A program made the position numbers and the translations under genes. From assembly GCF_005849285.1 (NCBI RefSeq), contig NZ_CP040517.1, positions 502,501-566,500 on the forward strand: a stretch of DNA of 64,000 bases, in the 5' to 3' direction. Shown piece by piece: positions 41,267-50,348 of this stretch. The DNA comes from Luteithermobacter gelatinilyticus (lineage in GTDB: Bacteria; Pseudomonadota; Alphaproteobacteria; Sphingomonadales; Emcibacteraceae). Every line of letters starts with the position of its first letter. The first letter of the stretch is position 1. Under the pieces are notes generated by a model that was given only the letters and a program-made list of their open reading frames with translations, searched no databases and was not told where the DNA came from.

Positions 41267-42448
41267 ATGATGAAGAAAAACGTGACCACCGCCGTTTGTG
41301 CCGCGGCCCTCATGATGGCCCTGCCGCTGGCAGCTGATGCTGAGGAAGGCAACTGGTACGCGGGCATTGAAGGGGCGTACAGCCTGCTGGGCACTCAAAA
41401 GGGCCAGGGTAGTGATTCCGGCCTTGATGTTCGGCAGGATTTTAAAGACGGCTGGGCGGCCGGGCTCAAAGGCGGTTATGATTTTGGCCGGGTCCGGGTG
41501 GAAGGTGAACTGGGATATCATCGTCATGGACTGGACCAGCTCACCGTGCTGAACAGCGGCGGGGCGGGACTGGCTTCGGGCGACGGCTCGGGCACAGCAA
41601 GTCTGAAAACGGCTCTCCTGAACATGATATATGATTTTGATGCCACAGGCCGGGCGTTCCAGCCCTTTATCGGGGCCGGGCTTGGTATTGGTGACATGGA
41701 CTGGTCCGGTCTGCGTGCCGGGGGCGTCGATTATATCGCCTCATCGGATACGGTTTTTGCCTATCAGGCTTTTGCGGGCGTGCGCACAGCGCTCAGTGAG
41801 GCGGTCGACCTGATGGCGAAATATCGTTATATGGCCACCTCTGATGCCGGTTTTGACGCCGGGGGCGGCGGTACATTCGACGCGGATTATGATGTGCATG
41901 ATTTTGTTGTGGGGCTGACGTATCGTTTTGGCGGCAGCCGTCGTTCGGCGGCTTCAGAGATGCCGCAACCGGTGGCCCGTTATGACGAACCGGAACCGGT
42001 TGTTGTCCCGGAAACTGACCCCATGCCTGAATCTGAACCGGAACCGGTGTCAGCGATGGAAGAAGTTGTGCCGGTGCCAGATCCTCTGCCGGAACCCGCG
42101 GCCGGCCCGCAGGTCAATATGGGGCCCTATGTGGTGTATTTCGGGCTGGACAGCACTGATCTGGATTTTGCCGCCCGCACCACCATTGAAGAGGCCGCCG
42201 ACGCAGCGCGTCAAGCCGGCGAGGTGAGGGTTCTGGTGGATGGGTATGCTGACCGGTCCGGTGCGGTGTCTTATAATGACAATTTGGCGCGGCAGCGGGC
42301 GCAGGCGGTGAAAACTGCACTGGAAGCCGAAGGCGTGGCCGCAGAGCAGATTATGATTGACAGTCACGGTGAGAGAGACAATGCGGTGCTTACGGAAGAT
42401 GGCGTTGTAGAAGCCCAAAACCGCCGGGTGACTATCCTGCTGAAATAA
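41267..42448 (+). CDS. OmpA family outer membrane protein
   Basis: 393 residues. Signal peptide (TAVCAAALMMALPLAADA), then an eight-stranded beta-barrel (WYAGIEGAYSLLGTQ, VELMAKYRYMATSDAG-like strands, VHDFVVGLTYRFGG), a Pro/Glu-rich linker (about 230-285) and a peptidoglycan-binding OmpA domain (VYFGLDSTDLDFAARTTIEE, VDGYADRSGAVSYND, NRRVTILLK). The ATG at 41267 follows AAGGAC. It has its own terminator. Whether it belongs with the GTA-like locus is unclear. Confidence 0.93.
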   Translation: MMKKNVTTAVCAAALMMALPLAADAEEGNWYAGIEGAYSLLGTQKGQGSDSGLDVRQDFKDGWAAGLKGGYDFGRVRVEGELGYHRHGLDQLTVLNSGGAGLASGDGSGTASLKTALLNMIYDFDATGRAFQPFIGAGLGIGDMDWSGLRAGGVDYIASSDTVFAYQAFAGVRTALSEAVDLMAKYRYMATSDAGFDAGGGGTFDADYDVHDFVVGLTYRFGGSRRSAASEMPQPVARYDEPEPVVVPETDPMPESEPEPVSAMEEVVPVPDPLPEPAAGPQVNMGPYVVYFGLDSTDLDFAARTTIEEAADAARQAGEVRVLVDGYADRSGAVSYNDNLARQRAQAVKTALEAEGVAAEQIMIDSHGERDNAVLTEDGVVEAQNRRVTILLK

Positions 42449-42479
42449 CCCTGCTGCCCCCCGATTTCTGCGAAATTTG

Positions 42480-42511
42480 AGCTCTGCCGGAATACTGGCA
42501 GGGCTTTTTTT
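42480..42511 (+). terminator. Rho-independent terminator after ompA-like gene
   Basis: GCTCTGCC (42481-42488) pairs with GGCAGGGC (42497-42504), one wobble, followed by seven T residues. Confidence 0.88.
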
Positions 42512-42586
42512 GCGTTTGTGGGGGAAGTCTGTGTCTTGCCCACGGCATTTTTTGACTTTCGCAGGACGGCTGGTAAAGTGTCCCGC

Positions 42587-43009
42587 ATGATCGTTGTAAC
42601 CCCCCAGATTCAGATTTCCGAGGACGAGATTGAGGAGCACTTTATTCGCTCTTCCGGTCCCGGCGGGCAGAATGTGAACAAGGTGGAAACGGCGGTGCAA
42701 TTGCGCTTTGATGCGCGTCATTCGCCGGCGCTCACCCCCGCCCTGTTTCAGCGGCTCAAACGCCTGGCGGGCTCGCGCATGACTCAGGATGGTATTCTGG
42801 TCATTACGGCGTCCACCCACCGCCACCAGGCGCGCAACCGCGACGAGGCGCGGGAGCGCCTGATTGACCTGATCCGCCGGGCCAGTGTGACGCCGAAAAG
42901 GCGTCGCCTCACCAAACCTACCCGCAGCTCCCAGGCAAAGCGGCTGGAGCACAAAAAAAACCGCGGGGCGATAAAAAAAATGCGGGCCAAAAACGGCCTT
43001 TATGAGTAA
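42587..43009 (+). CDS. arfB: Alternative ribosome-rescue peptidyl-tRNA hydrolase
   Basis: 140 residues. Releases ribosomes stalled on truncated mRNA. The GGQ motif is in SSGPGGQNVNKVETAVQLRF, and the basic C-terminal tail (RRRLTKPTRSSQAKRLEHKK) is the part that enters the empty mRNA channel. It starts at MIVVTPQIQIS; the ORF reading upstream to 42518 passes through the previous terminator region. Normal length for ArfB/YaeJ. Confidence 0.93.
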   Translation: MIVVTPQIQISEDEIEEHFIRSSGPGGQNVNKVETAVQLRFDARHSPALTPALFQRLKRLAGSRMTQDGILVITASTHRHQARNRDEARERLIDLIRRASVTPKRRRLTKPTRSSQAKRLEHKKNRGAIKKMRAKNGLYE

Positions 43010-43033
43010 ATAGATAAATAAGCAAAGGCGGTT

Positions 43034-43048
43034 TAGAGCGAATTGTGA
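43034..43048. repeat. Half site of the palindromic element
   Basis: TAGAGCGAATTGTGA, 14 of 15 bases as in the element arm TAGAGTGAATTGTGA. It lies just before the DmeF gene start and is the same variant as the half site at 11422. Confidence 0.45.
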
Positions 43049-43053
43049 CGAGC

Positions 43054-43977
43054 ATGGATAATCTGGAACGCTGGTATCATAATCACGATTTTCATCTGGA
43101 AAATCCCCAAGGCGAGAAAGGCACCCGGCGGGTCATCTGGTTGACGTTGGTCATGATGGTGGTGGAAATTGCCAGCGGCATGATGTTCGGCTCTATGGCG
43201 CTTCTGGCCGACGGCTGGCATATGGGGACCCACGCGGCGGCACTGGGTATTACGCTGTTTGCCTATCGTTATGCCCGGCGTCATGCGGGCAATGACGCCT
43301 TCAGCTTCGGTACCGGCAAGGTGGGGATTCTTGGGGGCTATACCAGCGCCATTGTCCTGGGGCTTGTGGCGCTGTTGATGGTGGTAGAATCCGTCCAGCG
43401 CCTGATTACCCCGGAAATTATCCGTTTTGATGAGGCGATTCTGGTGGCCGTGATCGGCCTGGTGGTCAATCTGGTCAGTGCCTGGTTATTGAAAGACGGT
43501 CATCATCATGACCACAGCCACCCCCATAACCACAGCCACACCCATCGCCATGACCAGAATCTGCGGGCGGCTTACCTGCATGTGATCGCCGATGTGCTGA
43601 CGTCGGTCATGGCGATTGTGGCGCTCCTCGCGGGAAAGATGCTGGGCTGGACCTGGATGGACCCGGTGATGGGGCTTGTGGGGGCGCTGATCATCGCCCG
43701 TTGGGCTTGGGGGCTGCTGCGAGAGACGGGATATGTTTTGCTGGACAAGACCGGGGATCCGGAGCTGACGGAAAAAATTCGCGGCGCCATTGAGGAGAAA
43801 ACCGACGCCCGGGTGGTGGATCTGCATGTCTGGCAGGTCAGTGAAAAACATTATGTGGCGATTTTGTCCGTTGTTTCCCGCGATCCACAACCCCCGGCCT
43901 ATTACAAGGACCTGCTGCCTGACATTCAGGGTCTCGATCACATCACCATTGAGGTGCATGCCTACCGGCCCCGGTGA
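43054..43977 (+). CDS. dmeF: Cation diffusion facilitator, DmeF-like Co/Ni/Zn exporter
   Basis: 307 residues. Six membrane helices with metal sites ALLADGWHMGTHAAAL (D and H pair) and YLHVIADVLTSVMAI, a His-rich loop of about 20 residues (HHHDHSHPHNHSHTHRHD) and a C-terminal cytosolic domain (RVVDLHVWQVSEKHYVAIL). The order and the GWHMGTHA motif match DmeF, which exports Co2+ and Ni2+. The start is ATG 43054; GTG 43045 is an alternative. No metal-responsive regulator gene is adjacent. Confidence 0.9.
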   Translation: MDNLERWYHNHDFHLENPQGEKGTRRVIWLTLVMMVVEIASGMMFGSMALLADGWHMGTHAAALGITLFAYRYARRHAGNDAFSFGTGKVGILGGYTSAIVLGLVALLMVVESVQRLITPEIIRFDEAILVAVIGLVVNLVSAWLLKDGHHHDHSHPHNHSHTHRHDQNLRAAYLHVIADVLTSVMAIVALLAGKMLGWTWMDPVMGLVGALIIARWAWGLLRETGYVLLDKTGDPELTEKIRGAIEEKTDARVVDLHVWQVSEKHYVAILSVVSRDPQPPAYYKDLLPDIQGLDHITIEVHAYRPR

Positions 43978-44129
43978 ACCTTGTTTTGCCAGGTCAGTCC
44001 CGCCAGCTGTTGCGCTGCAGCATGTTTTGCTGTATAGGCTGCCCACGGCTATGACGGAACGGTCCCGTCTGTTTTTCAGGGCATATTTCAGAACATAAGA
44101 AAAGAGCTCCGCAGCGGGGCAGGATAGGT

Positions 44130-45737
44130 ATGAACGTGACAGAATTTGCGCATAAAGAGACCGCCGAGGCGGGTCGGGAATGGGCCCTGCCGCACAAGGA
44201 CAAACTGACCGCAGGCCAGGTGAAAACCGAAATTCTGTCCGGTTTGACCGTGGCGCTGGCGTTGGTGCCGGAAGCGGTGGCATTTGCCTTTGTGGCGCAG
44301 GTTAATCCGCTGGTGGGGCTTTATGCGGCCTTTATCGTCGGCCTGATCACGGCGGTACTGGGCGGTCGGCCCGGCATGATTTCCGGGGCGACCGGGGCGC
44401 TGGCGGTGGTGATGGTCTCTCTGGTGGTGGATCATGGGGTGGAATATCTGTTTGCCACCGTGGTGCTGATGGGCATCTTGCAGCTTCTGGCCGGTCTTTT
44501 CCGTCTGGGCAAGTTTATCCGGCTGATTCCCTATCCGGTCATGATGGGGTTTGTGAATGGTCTGGCGATTGTGATTTTCCTGGCCCAGTTCAGCCAGTTC
44601 AAGACCACTAATGCCGCCGGCGAGACCGTGTGGATGACCGGCGCGCCGCTGATGCTTATGCTGGGACTGGTGGGCCTGACCATGCTGGTGATTTATATTA
44701 TGCCGAAGATCACTAGGGCCATTCCGGCGCCGCTGGCGGCGATTTTGACAGTCAGCTCCATTGTGATCGGTTTCGATTTGGAGGTGCCGCGGGTGGGGGA
44801 CATGGCGTCCATTGCCGGTGGCCTGCCGGACTTTCACATTCCCGCCGTCCCCATCACTCTGGACACGCTGGAGATCATCTTCCCCTATGCCCTGATCCTG
44901 GCGGCCATCGGCCTGATTGAATCGCTGCTCACTCTCAATCTCGCCAATGAAATGCTGGAAAAGAAAGGTGGCGCCAGCAAGGAATGCCTGGCGCAGGGAA
45001 CCGCCAATCTGGTGACCGGTTTTTTTGGCGGTATGGGCGGCTGTGCCATGATCGGCCAAAGCATCATCAATCTGAAATCCGGTGGCCGGCATCGCTTAAG
45101 CGGGATTGCGGCGGCATTGTTCCTGCTGGCCTTTATCCTGTTTGCTTCCCCGCTGATTGAGCAGATTCCCCTGGCGGCGCTGGTGGGGGTCATGTTCATG
45201 GTAGTGATCGGCACCTTTGCCTGGAACACCTTCCGTATTTTGCATCGCATTCCCCGCCATGATGCCTTTGTGCTGATTCTTGTCTCCCTCATCACGGTGG
45301 TCAGCGACCTGGCCGTGGCCGTGGTCGCCGGCGTGATTGTGGCAGCGTTGGTGTTCGCCTGGGAAGCATCCCAGAAAATCTATGCCCGGACTGAAATCAA
45401 CGAAAAGGGCAGCAAAATCTACAAACTGGACGGCCCGCTGTTTTTTGGCTCGGTGGAAAGTTTTATGGGGCTGTTTGATCCGGCCCGCGATCCCGACGAT
45501 GTGATCGTTGATTTCATGAACAGCCGGGTGGTGGATCATTCGGCGTTACAGGCCATTGATAGCCTGGCGGAAAAATACGAGGCGGCCGGCAAAAAACTGC
45601 ATCTGAGGCATCTGAGCCCCGATTGCAGGAAACTTCTGCACAAGGCTCGTAAAATGGTGGAAGTTTCCGTGATTGAAGATCCGCATTACGGGGTGGCGGT
45701 GGACTATGAGGGACGCCTGGCGGAAGAGACACGCTGA
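44130..45737 (+). CDS. SulP family inorganic anion transporter
   Basis: 535 residues. Membrane transporter with [20 protein letters not shown] as the SLC26/SulP signature, a 10 to 12 helix core ([40 protein letters not shown]), and a C-terminal STAS domain ([20 protein letters not shown]). Substrate could be sulfate or bicarbonate and cannot be decided here. It is single, 150 bp after dmeF. Confidence 0.94.
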   Translation: MNVTEFAHKETAEAGREWALPHKDKLTAGQVKTEILSGLTVALALVPEAVAFAFVAQVNPLVGLYAAFIVGLITAVLGGRPGMISGATGALAVVMVSLVVDHGVEYLFATVVLMGILQLLAGLFRLGKFIRLIPYPVMMGFVNGLAIVIFLAQFSQFKTTNAAGETVWMTGAPLMLMLGLVGLTMLVIYIMPKITRAIPAPLAAILTVSSIVIGFDLEVPRVGDMASIAGGLPDFHIPAVPITLDTLEIIFPYALILAAIGLIESLLTLNLANEMLEKKGGASKECLAQGTANLVTGFFGGMGGCAMIGQSIINLKSGGRHRLSGIAAALFLLAFILFASPLIEQIPLAALVGVMFMVVIGTFAWNTFRILHRIPRHDAFVLILVSLITVVSDLAVAVVAGVIVAALVFAWEASQKIYARTEINEKGSKIYKLDGPLFFGSVESFMGLFDPARDPDDVIVDFMNSRVVDHSALQAIDSLAEKYEAAGKKLHLRHLSPDCRKLLHKARKMVEVSVIEDPHYGVAVDYEGRLAEETR

Positions 45738-45808
45738 ACTTGATCTTGCCAATTCCTGTTCTACTCCGTAAAAACAGGGGAACACGCCAGGGGTGAGATG
45801 GACGGACG

Positions 45809-46804
45809 ATGGATCTTGCAAAACTGAAAGACGATATTCTCAAAGGTCGGCGCCGGGCGCTGGCCAAGGGCATTACGCTGACCGAATCCTCCCGCCCCGA
45901 TCACCGGGCGGCGGCGCAGGAACTGCTTGCCGAACTTCTGCCTCATACGGGAAAATCGGTGCGGCTGGGCTTTACCGGCACGCCGGGGGTGGGCAAGTCC
46001 ACCTTTATCGAGGCGTTCGGCACCTTTCTTACCGGGCAGGGACACAGGGTGGCGGTGCTGGCCATTGACCCGTCTTCCGCCCGCAATGGCGGCTCGATCC
46101 TGGGGGACAAGACCCGTATGGAGATGCTGTCGCGGGATGCAAACGCCTTTATCCGCCCCTCGCCCTCGGGCGGTACGCTGGGGGGCGTGGCGCGGCGCAC
46201 CCGCGAGGCCATGCTGATGGTGGAAGCCGCGGGCTATGATGTGGTGCTGATTGAAACCGTGGGTGTCGGCCAGTCTGAAGTGGCGGTGGCGGATATGGTG
46301 GATATGTTTCTGCTGCTGCTCTCCCCTGGTGGCGGGGACGAGTTGCAGGGCATCAAGCGGGGCATCATGGAACTGGCGGACCTGGTGATTGTGAATAAGG
46401 CAGACGGGGACCTTGAGGCTGCCGCCAAACGGGCGGCTGCGGATTACCGGGCGGCGCTGCATCTCATGCGACCGAAAAGTGCCAACTGGACAGCCCGGGT
46501 GATGCTGGCCTCGGCCCTGAAGAATAAAGGACTGGAGGAGATCTGGGAGGCGATCGAGGCGTATCGCGCTGCTTTGGGACAAAGCGGCGAACTTGCGGCC
46601 TTGCGGGCGGAACAGGCCGTCTCCTGGATGTGGTCGGAAATCCATGATCAACTGATGGATCGGTTCCGCGATCATCTGCCGGAACAGGTGCACAGAATGG
46701 AACAACAGGTGCGCGACGGCGCCACACCGCCGGGAATGGCCGCACAGGAGCTTCTGCAGGCGTTCCTGTCGGGGCAGGGAACGCCGGGCGGTTCGGGCCA
46801 GTAG
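45809..46804 (+). CDS. meaB: Methylmalonyl-CoA mutase-associated GTPase MeaB
   Basis: 331 residues. G3E-type P-loop GTPase that protects and reactivates the B12-dependent mutase. P-loop [15 protein letters not shown], then [37 protein letters not shown] and the specificity motif NKADGD. Normal length. The mutase gene is not in the window. It follows the SulP gene in the same direction with about 70 bp between. Confidence 0.95.
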   Translation: MDLAKLKDDILKGRRRALAKGITLTESSRPDHRAAAQELLAELLPHTGKSVRLGFTGTPGVGKSTFIEAFGTFLTGQGHRVAVLAIDPSSARNGGSILGDKTRMEMLSRDANAFIRPSPSGGTLGGVARRTREAMLMVEAAGYDVVLIETVGVGQSEVAVADMVDMFLLLLSPGGGDELQGIKRGIMELADLVIVNKADGDLEAAAKRAAADYRAALHLMRPKSANWTARVMLASALKNKGLEEIWEAIEAYRAALGQSGELAALRAEQAVSWMWSEIHDQLMDRFRDHLPEQVHRMEQQVRDGATPPGMAAQELLQAFLSGQGTPGGSGQ

Positions 46805-46990
46805 TCGTCGCGGCGAATGACTGGTGCAAAAAAGCCCTGAACCAGCCGGAAACTGCTTGACGGACCCGGTTCAATCACCTATATACCCCATTCAAGTTTC
46901 ACGGGGCCTCCTGTCGATTCTGCAAATGACGGTGATGGCCCTGAAGTTATTGTGAAAACAAACCGATAAAGCAAAAGTAAGGACAAGACT

Positions 46991-47284
46991 ATGTCACGCG
47001 TCTGCGAACTGACTGGTAAAGGTGTAATGAGCGGCAATAATGTCAGCCACGCCATGAATAAAACCCGCCGCCGTTTTCTGCCGAATCTGAACAAGGTTTC
47101 CCTGCTGAGCGACGCTCTGGGACGGCCTGTCAGCTTTCGGATTTCCTCTCATGCGTTGCGTTCCGTGGAACATAACGGTGGTTTGGACAATTTCCTGCTG
47201 AAAGCGCGTGACGGGGACCTGTCTCTCAAAGCACGCCGCCTGAAAGCCCAGATCAAAAAGAAATTGGCTTCTGACGCCGCGTGA
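46991..47284 (+). CDS. rpmB: 50S ribosomal protein L28
   Basis: 97 residues. [40 protein letters not shown] and the C-terminal [16 protein letters not shown] form a complete L28 of the alphaproteobacterial length. AAGGA lies before the ATG. It has its own terminator. Confidence 0.97.
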   Translation: MSRVCELTGKGVMSGNNVSHAMNKTRRRFLPNLNKVSLLSDALGRPVSFRISSHALRSVEHNGGLDNFLLKARDGDLSLKARRLKAQIKKKLASDAA

Positions 47285-47305
47285 ATTTTTGAAAAAAATT
47301 GACCG

Positions 47306-47334
47306 AAAGCCGCTTCATGAAAGCGGCTTTTTTT
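47306..47334 (+). terminator. Rho-independent terminator after rpmB
   Basis: Perfect 10-bp stem AAAGCCGCTT/AAGCGGCTTT with a 5-base loop, followed by further T residues, 22 bases after the rpmB stop. Confidence 0.92.
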
Positions 47335-47371
47335 ATGGCGGTGCGGATTTTTATGGTGACGGTGGGGGCTC

Positions 47372-47409
47372 TAGAATGAATTGAGCCAACCTATTCACAA
47401 TTCACTCTA
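47372..47409. repeat. Short palindromic element, copy H, at the stop of the minus-strand gene
   Basis: 38 bases: TAGAATGAATTGAGCC and AACCTATTCACAATTCACTCTA. Read on the minus strand its first bases TAG are the stop codon of the phytase-like gene (47407-47409). It is nearly identical to copy E. Confidence 0.9.
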
Positions 47410-48492
47410 GTCCTCCAGGCGGAACATCATCAGTAGGGTGCGTTGTAGCGGATTATAGTTGTCATCTGACATCATATAGATCAGCGTTTCGCCCTTGTCG
47501 TTCTGACGCACGGCCAACGCTTCCATATTGTCCAGATTATAGGGAAAGGCCATTTCCGCGATCACCTCGCCCTTGAGCACGGCCCGTTCGTAAATGTCGG
47601 CGGCCTTGATCAGGCGCAGCCGGGACGCCATGCCCTTGGCGAGGGAAAAATGCCGCTCCAGCACCAGCACATCGCCATTGGGCAGGGTTGCCATATCCGT
47701 GGGACGGAACCTGTCCTGAAACTTATAAGCCAGCGGCAGGGCCTCCCCCCGGCCGATGATCCAGGCCCGGGTCAACCCCCGGGCGCGGTGATCCTCGCCG
47801 GATTCGGAAATGGCCAGCATACGCCCGTCCTGCAAGGTGGTCAGGGCCTCAATGCCGAAATTGTCCGGCAGAACGGACAATACCGGAGACAGGTCCGGGG
47901 CAAAGGTTAGGGTCTGGGCATTGGATTGCAGGATGGATTCAAAATCGAGTTGGTTGGCGGCCTGATAATACCAGAATCGGTGGTTGCCTTCGAAGGACAC
48001 CACGAAACCACTGCCATCCACCAGGGTGACGGCTTCCGCGTCCCGGTCCGGCCCATAGATATATTTGCCTTCCGTATCCGTCAGGGGCGTCATTTTGGCC
48101 TGGCTGACGGTAGCGAGCCGGGACCCGTCATAATCAAGGTCGGCCAGAAACCAGTACCCTTGGTCGGAAACGCCCAGAAGCTTTTCTCCGTCAGGGCTGA
48201 CCACAAATCCGGAGATGCCGCCGAATTTCTTGTCCGGGCTGGACAGATGCAACCCGCCAAGATAGGTCAGCCGACCAACCGTCGTGACAGCCTTGTCGCG
48301 ATGGCTGAGTGGTACGGGAGTTGCCTTCAGGGAAATCAGCGGGCTTTCTTCCGGAGCGGGCAGGGAGTCTGCCCTGGCGGGACTAAACAGGGCACAGGCG
48401 AGCGCCAGAAGCAGCCCCACTACCCCCATGCCCCGTCCCGATAGGCATATCCTGTTTTTCTGAAATCCTCTCATGAACACCGTGTTTGTCAT
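47407..48492 (-). CDS. Esterase-like phytase-family protein, exported
   Basis: About 361 residues. Signal peptide (GVVGLLLALACALFSPARA) and a beta-propeller of the type annotated as esterase-like activity of phytase: FGGISGFVVSPDGEKLLGVS, DQGYWFLADLDYDGSRLATV, DRDAEAVTLVDGSGFVVSFE, LPNGDVLVLERHFSLAKGM, LDNMEALAVRQNDKGETLIY. The reaction is not established. The stop codon TAG is the end of palindromic element copy H. Start choice between ATG 48492 and ATG 48474 is uncertain; both give the signal peptide. Confidence 0.85.
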   Translation of the reverse strand: MTNTVFMRGFQKNRICLSGRGMGVVGLLLALACALFSPARADSLPAPEESPLISLKATPVPLSHRDKAVTTVGRLTYLGGLHLSSPDKKFGGISGFVVSPDGEKLLGVSDQGYWFLADLDYDGSRLATVSQAKMTPLTDTEGKYIYGPDRDAEAVTLVDGSGFVVSFEGNHRFWYYQAANQLDFESILQSNAQTLTFAPDLSPVLSVLPDNFGIEALTTLQDGRMLAISESGEDHRARGLTRAWIIGRGEALPLAYKFQDRFRPTDMATLPNGDVLVLERHFSLAKGMASRLRLIKAADIYERAVLKGEVIAEMAFPYNLDNMEALAVRQNDKGETLIYMMSDDNYNPLQRTLLMMFRLED

Positions 48493-48670
48493 ATTTGCCC
48501 ACAAAAATCCATTCAAATTTGCACATAACCCCTTCTCGGGCGTTCACAGAGGCCCGATCAATATATCAAGTTGAATATATGTTCTAAGATTATGTTAAGA
48601 TTTTGGTGAAAGACTGGGTTTTTGACAATTTCAGGATTCGCACGCATAACCAGGGACAGACGGAAACAAA

Positions 48671-49378
48671 ATGCAAACCCAGGTAGTGGAACAAGAGGCC
48701 GCGGACACCATACTTATGCCAGAGAAAACGCCCATGCTGGAAAAGAAGAGGCCGGAAAAGAAGAGGGAAACAGACCCTGAGCCGAAGCCGCGTCAGGATT
48801 CTGGGGGGGCGAAGGATGGGACTTCACTGTCTCCAGAAGCGCGAAGGATTGCCGAAGCGGCACGCACCTTGATCCACGAAAAAGGCTATCACCGGGTTTC
48901 TCTTGAGGAGGTCGCGGCGGTGGTGGCGACAGAGGCCTCTGTGGTCACGTCATATTTTTCAAGCAAGGAAGAGCTGTGCCAGAGGGTTATGGAACTGCAC
49001 CGGGAATCTCTGACAGGCCTATTTGACCAGACCCTTGAGCACAGCAATCCCCGGCAGCGGCTGGGGCAGTATCTGGATTGTCTGGCGCAGGAGGCCGAAA
49101 CGCTGGTCCGCTATGGCTGCCCGATTACCCGCCTTTATGTGGAACTGCAACAGGAAAGTTCCTCCCTCGCACAGCCGGCGGCAGCGTTGTTTCGCCTGCG
49201 GCTCGACTGGATCACGGAACAGTTTCGGATGATGGGTAAGGTGGATGAGGCCAATGATTTTGCCATCCGGCTGACCGGGGCGCTCTACGGCGTGACGCTT
49301 CTGGCCAGCGCCGCGGGGGACCAGGCCGTGCTCAAGGCCCAGCTTCTCCAGCTTAAATCCTGGATCCGTTCCATGTAA
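48671..49378 (+). CDS. TetR/AcrR family transcriptional regulator
   Basis: 235 residues. Unusually, about 50 charged residues (KKRPEKKRETDPEPKPRQDS) precede the helix-turn-helix domain, which reads ARRIAEAARTLIHEKGYHRV, SLEEVAAVVATEASVVTSYF, SSKEEL. The C-terminal ligand domain follows (LAQEAETLVRYGCPITRLYV). The ligand and target are unknown. It is divergent from the phytase-like gene, with about 180 bases between the starts, which could be its target. The 5' extension could mean a later start, but no internal start codon has a better ribosome site. Confidence 0.88.
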   Translation: MQTQVVEQEAADTILMPEKTPMLEKKRPEKKRETDPEPKPRQDSGGAKDGTSLSPEARRIAEAARTLIHEKGYHRVSLEEVAAVVATEASVVTSYFSSKEELCQRVMELHRESLTGLFDQTLEHSNPRQRLGQYLDCLAQEAETLVRYGCPITRLYVELQQESSSLAQPAAALFRLRLDWITEQFRMMGKVDEANDFAIRLTGALYGVTLLASAAGDQAVLKAQLLQLKSWIRSM

Positions 49379-49390
49379 CGTCCCCCTTCT

Positions 49391-49418
49391 GTCGCTCCCG
49401 CGCAGGCGGGAGCCCAGA
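49391..49418. repeat. REP-like palindromic repeat, copy 2
   Basis: Same 28 bases as 2475-2502 with one mismatch (GCTCCCGCGCAGGCGGGAGC). Lies between the TetR gene and the converging hydrolase gene. Confidence 0.75.
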
Positions 49419-49455
49419 GTTCTTTTCTGAGAGTCCTTATTAGTACAATCTTACT

Positions 49456-50331
49456 CTACCCATCCACCTGATCTACAAAGGTGCGGAGGGCGACCAGGCT
49501 TTCCGGTTCGCCCAGGTCCGGTGCATGGCCCCGCAGGGAAATGGTCACGGCAGTCATCATCGGGTGCCGTTCGGCCATGGCCGACAGGGTTTCTGCTGAG
49601 AGAATATCGCTTTTCTCGCCTCTGAGCACCAGCGTGGGCAGGGCGCCAAGTCCTTCGAACAGAGGCCACAGATCGGCGGGAACCGCGGCGGTGTCACTTT
49701 CCTTGATGGCAGTGCCGATCTTCATGTCGTAATTGGCGACAATGCTGCCGTCTTCTTTTTCCACAAAGGTATTGCGGGCGAACTTCATCCAGTCCGCGGC
49801 ATCATAATCCGGAAAAAAGGGTTCATTGAGGGTTTTGAGGATGTTAACGGCAGCAGGCCAGCTGCGCAGGGTGGCGGTTTTGCCCACATACCCCGAAATG
49901 CGGGCGATTCCCTCGGGATTGATTTCCGGGCCGATGTCATTCAGCACCACGCCTTTGAGCAGCGCCGGACGGGCGGCGGCCAGCCCCATGGTGATCAGGC
50001 CGCCCATGGAGGTGCCGACAGAAATGACCTGATGAACATTGGCTGCGGCCAGCAGATGCATGACGTCATTGACATAGGTGGGAATCTGGTAATTCATATA
50101 GTTTGGATCATAATCGGATCGTCCCCGTCCGCGCATGTCCGGACTGATGATGCGCCGTTCAGCGCTGAAGTGGCACGCAAGATCATGAAAATCGCTGGAA
50201 TTACGGGTCAGGCCGTGCAGGCACAGCAGTGGCGTTTTGTTGCTGGCTGTGGGGTTATAGTCCCGATAATACAGCCTGAGGCCATCTTGGGTGGTGACGT
50301 AACGCTCCTCATACCCCTTTTGCTTCGCCAT
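49456..50331 (-). CDS. Alpha/beta hydrolase
   Basis: 291 residues. LLCLHGLTRNSSDFHDLACH is the oxyanion region, PDMRGRGRSDYDPNYMNYQI the strand-4 region, SVGTSMGGLITMGLAAARP the nucleophile elbow, and LVLRGEKSDILSAE and SLRGHAPDLGEPE hold the Asp and His. No specific substrate. It lies downstream of the FAD oxidase on the same strand, with 17 bp between. Confidence 0.9.
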   Translation of the reverse strand: MAKQKGYEERYVTTQDGLRLYYRDYNPTASNKTPLLCLHGLTRNSSDFHDLACHFSAERRIISPDMRGRGRSDYDPNYMNYQIPTYVNDVMHLLAAANVHQVISVGTSMGGLITMGLAAARPALLKGVVLNDIGPEINPEGIARISGYVGKTATLRSWPAAVNILKTLNEPFFPDYDAADWMKFARNTFVEKEDGSIVANYDMKIGTAIKESDTAAVPADLWPLFEGLGALPTLVLRGEKSDILSAETLSAMAERHPMMTAVTISLRGHAPDLGEPESLVALRTFVDQVDG

Positions 50332-50348
50332 GGGATTTGTGTCCTCTG

